This document shows positions 5,037 to 5,048 of a DNA stretch of 5,048 nucleotides, one piece after another. The notes beneath the pieces were generated by a model, which did no database searches, had not been told where the DNA came from, and saw only the letters and a list, made by a program, of their open reading frames with translations. Every line of letters begins with the position of its first letter. Positions within the stretch are counted from its first letter, which is position 1. The stretch lies in NCBI GenBank assembly GCA_903932705.1, contig CAIZHC010000011.1, forward strand, positions 1-5,048, read 5' to 3'. The position numbers were made by a program, and so were the translations under genes. Origin of the DNA: an uncultured Actinomycetes bacterium. GTDB lineage: Bacteria; Actinomycetota; Actinomycetes; Nanopelagicales; Nanopelagicaceae.

Positions 5037-5048
5037 AAAAAAAAAAAA
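5037..5048 (+). other. Poly-A run after the adapter (sequencing artefact)
   Basis: Twelve A residues follow the end of the P7 adapter to the end of the window. This is what Illumina base calling commonly yields when a read runs past the end of the library molecule. It is not a genomic poly-A tract or a transcript tail. Confidence 0.95.

Noticed and set aside
5037..5048. Poly-A as a transcript tail or genomic homopolymer
   Set aside because: It directly follows the complete P7 adapter and is best explained as base calling beyond the end of the library molecule.

Overview
The window looks like the end of an assembled contig from an actinobacterium with intermediate GC. The best guess is a freshwater streamlined lineage such as the acI/Nanopelagicales group. 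That guess rests on dense packing, very short spacers, moderate GC judged by eye, and a stand-alone Lrp/AsnC ligand-binding protein divergent from thiL, an arrangement familiar from Actinobacteria. The taxonomy is inference; no marker gene is present.

Layout, left to right. Positions 1-534 (minus) hold the first 178 codons of a glutamine synthetase-family enzyme that runs off the left edge. A 254-base divergent regulatory region (535-788) carries several inverted repeats. Positions 789-2333 (plus) encode an APC-superfamily permease of the amino acid/choline transporter (ACT) type, closed by a strong intrinsic terminator. Positions 2418-3185 (plus) encode a complete short-chain dehydrogenase/reductase. 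Converging on it is a tight minus-strand operon read from 4639 down to 3222: a 78-residue stand-alone RAM-domain (Lrp/AsnC effector-binding) protein, a class I glutamine amidotransferase, and a YsnE-like GNAT acetyltransferase. The first two are 3 bases apart and the last two overlap as TAATG. Divergent from that operon is thiL (thiamine-monophosphate kinase), of which only the first 78 codons are present.

The window ends in artefact, not genome. Bases 4971-5036 are an Illumina TruSeq index adapter (8-base index ATTACTCG), followed by 12 A. Native sequence therefore stops at 4970, inside thiL codon 79. Any protein predicted across this junction has a false C-terminus.

Functionally, the glutamine synthetase-like enzyme, the divergent ACT permease and the SDR suggest uptake and gamma-glutamylation or oxidation of an amine, polyamine or amino acid, by analogy with Puu-type pathways. 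The other Puu genes are not in the window, so the substrate is open. The RAM protein, amidotransferase and acetyltransferase form a separate unit of unknown role. I do not see a convincing previously undescribed system. The most consequential observation is the adapter read-through.
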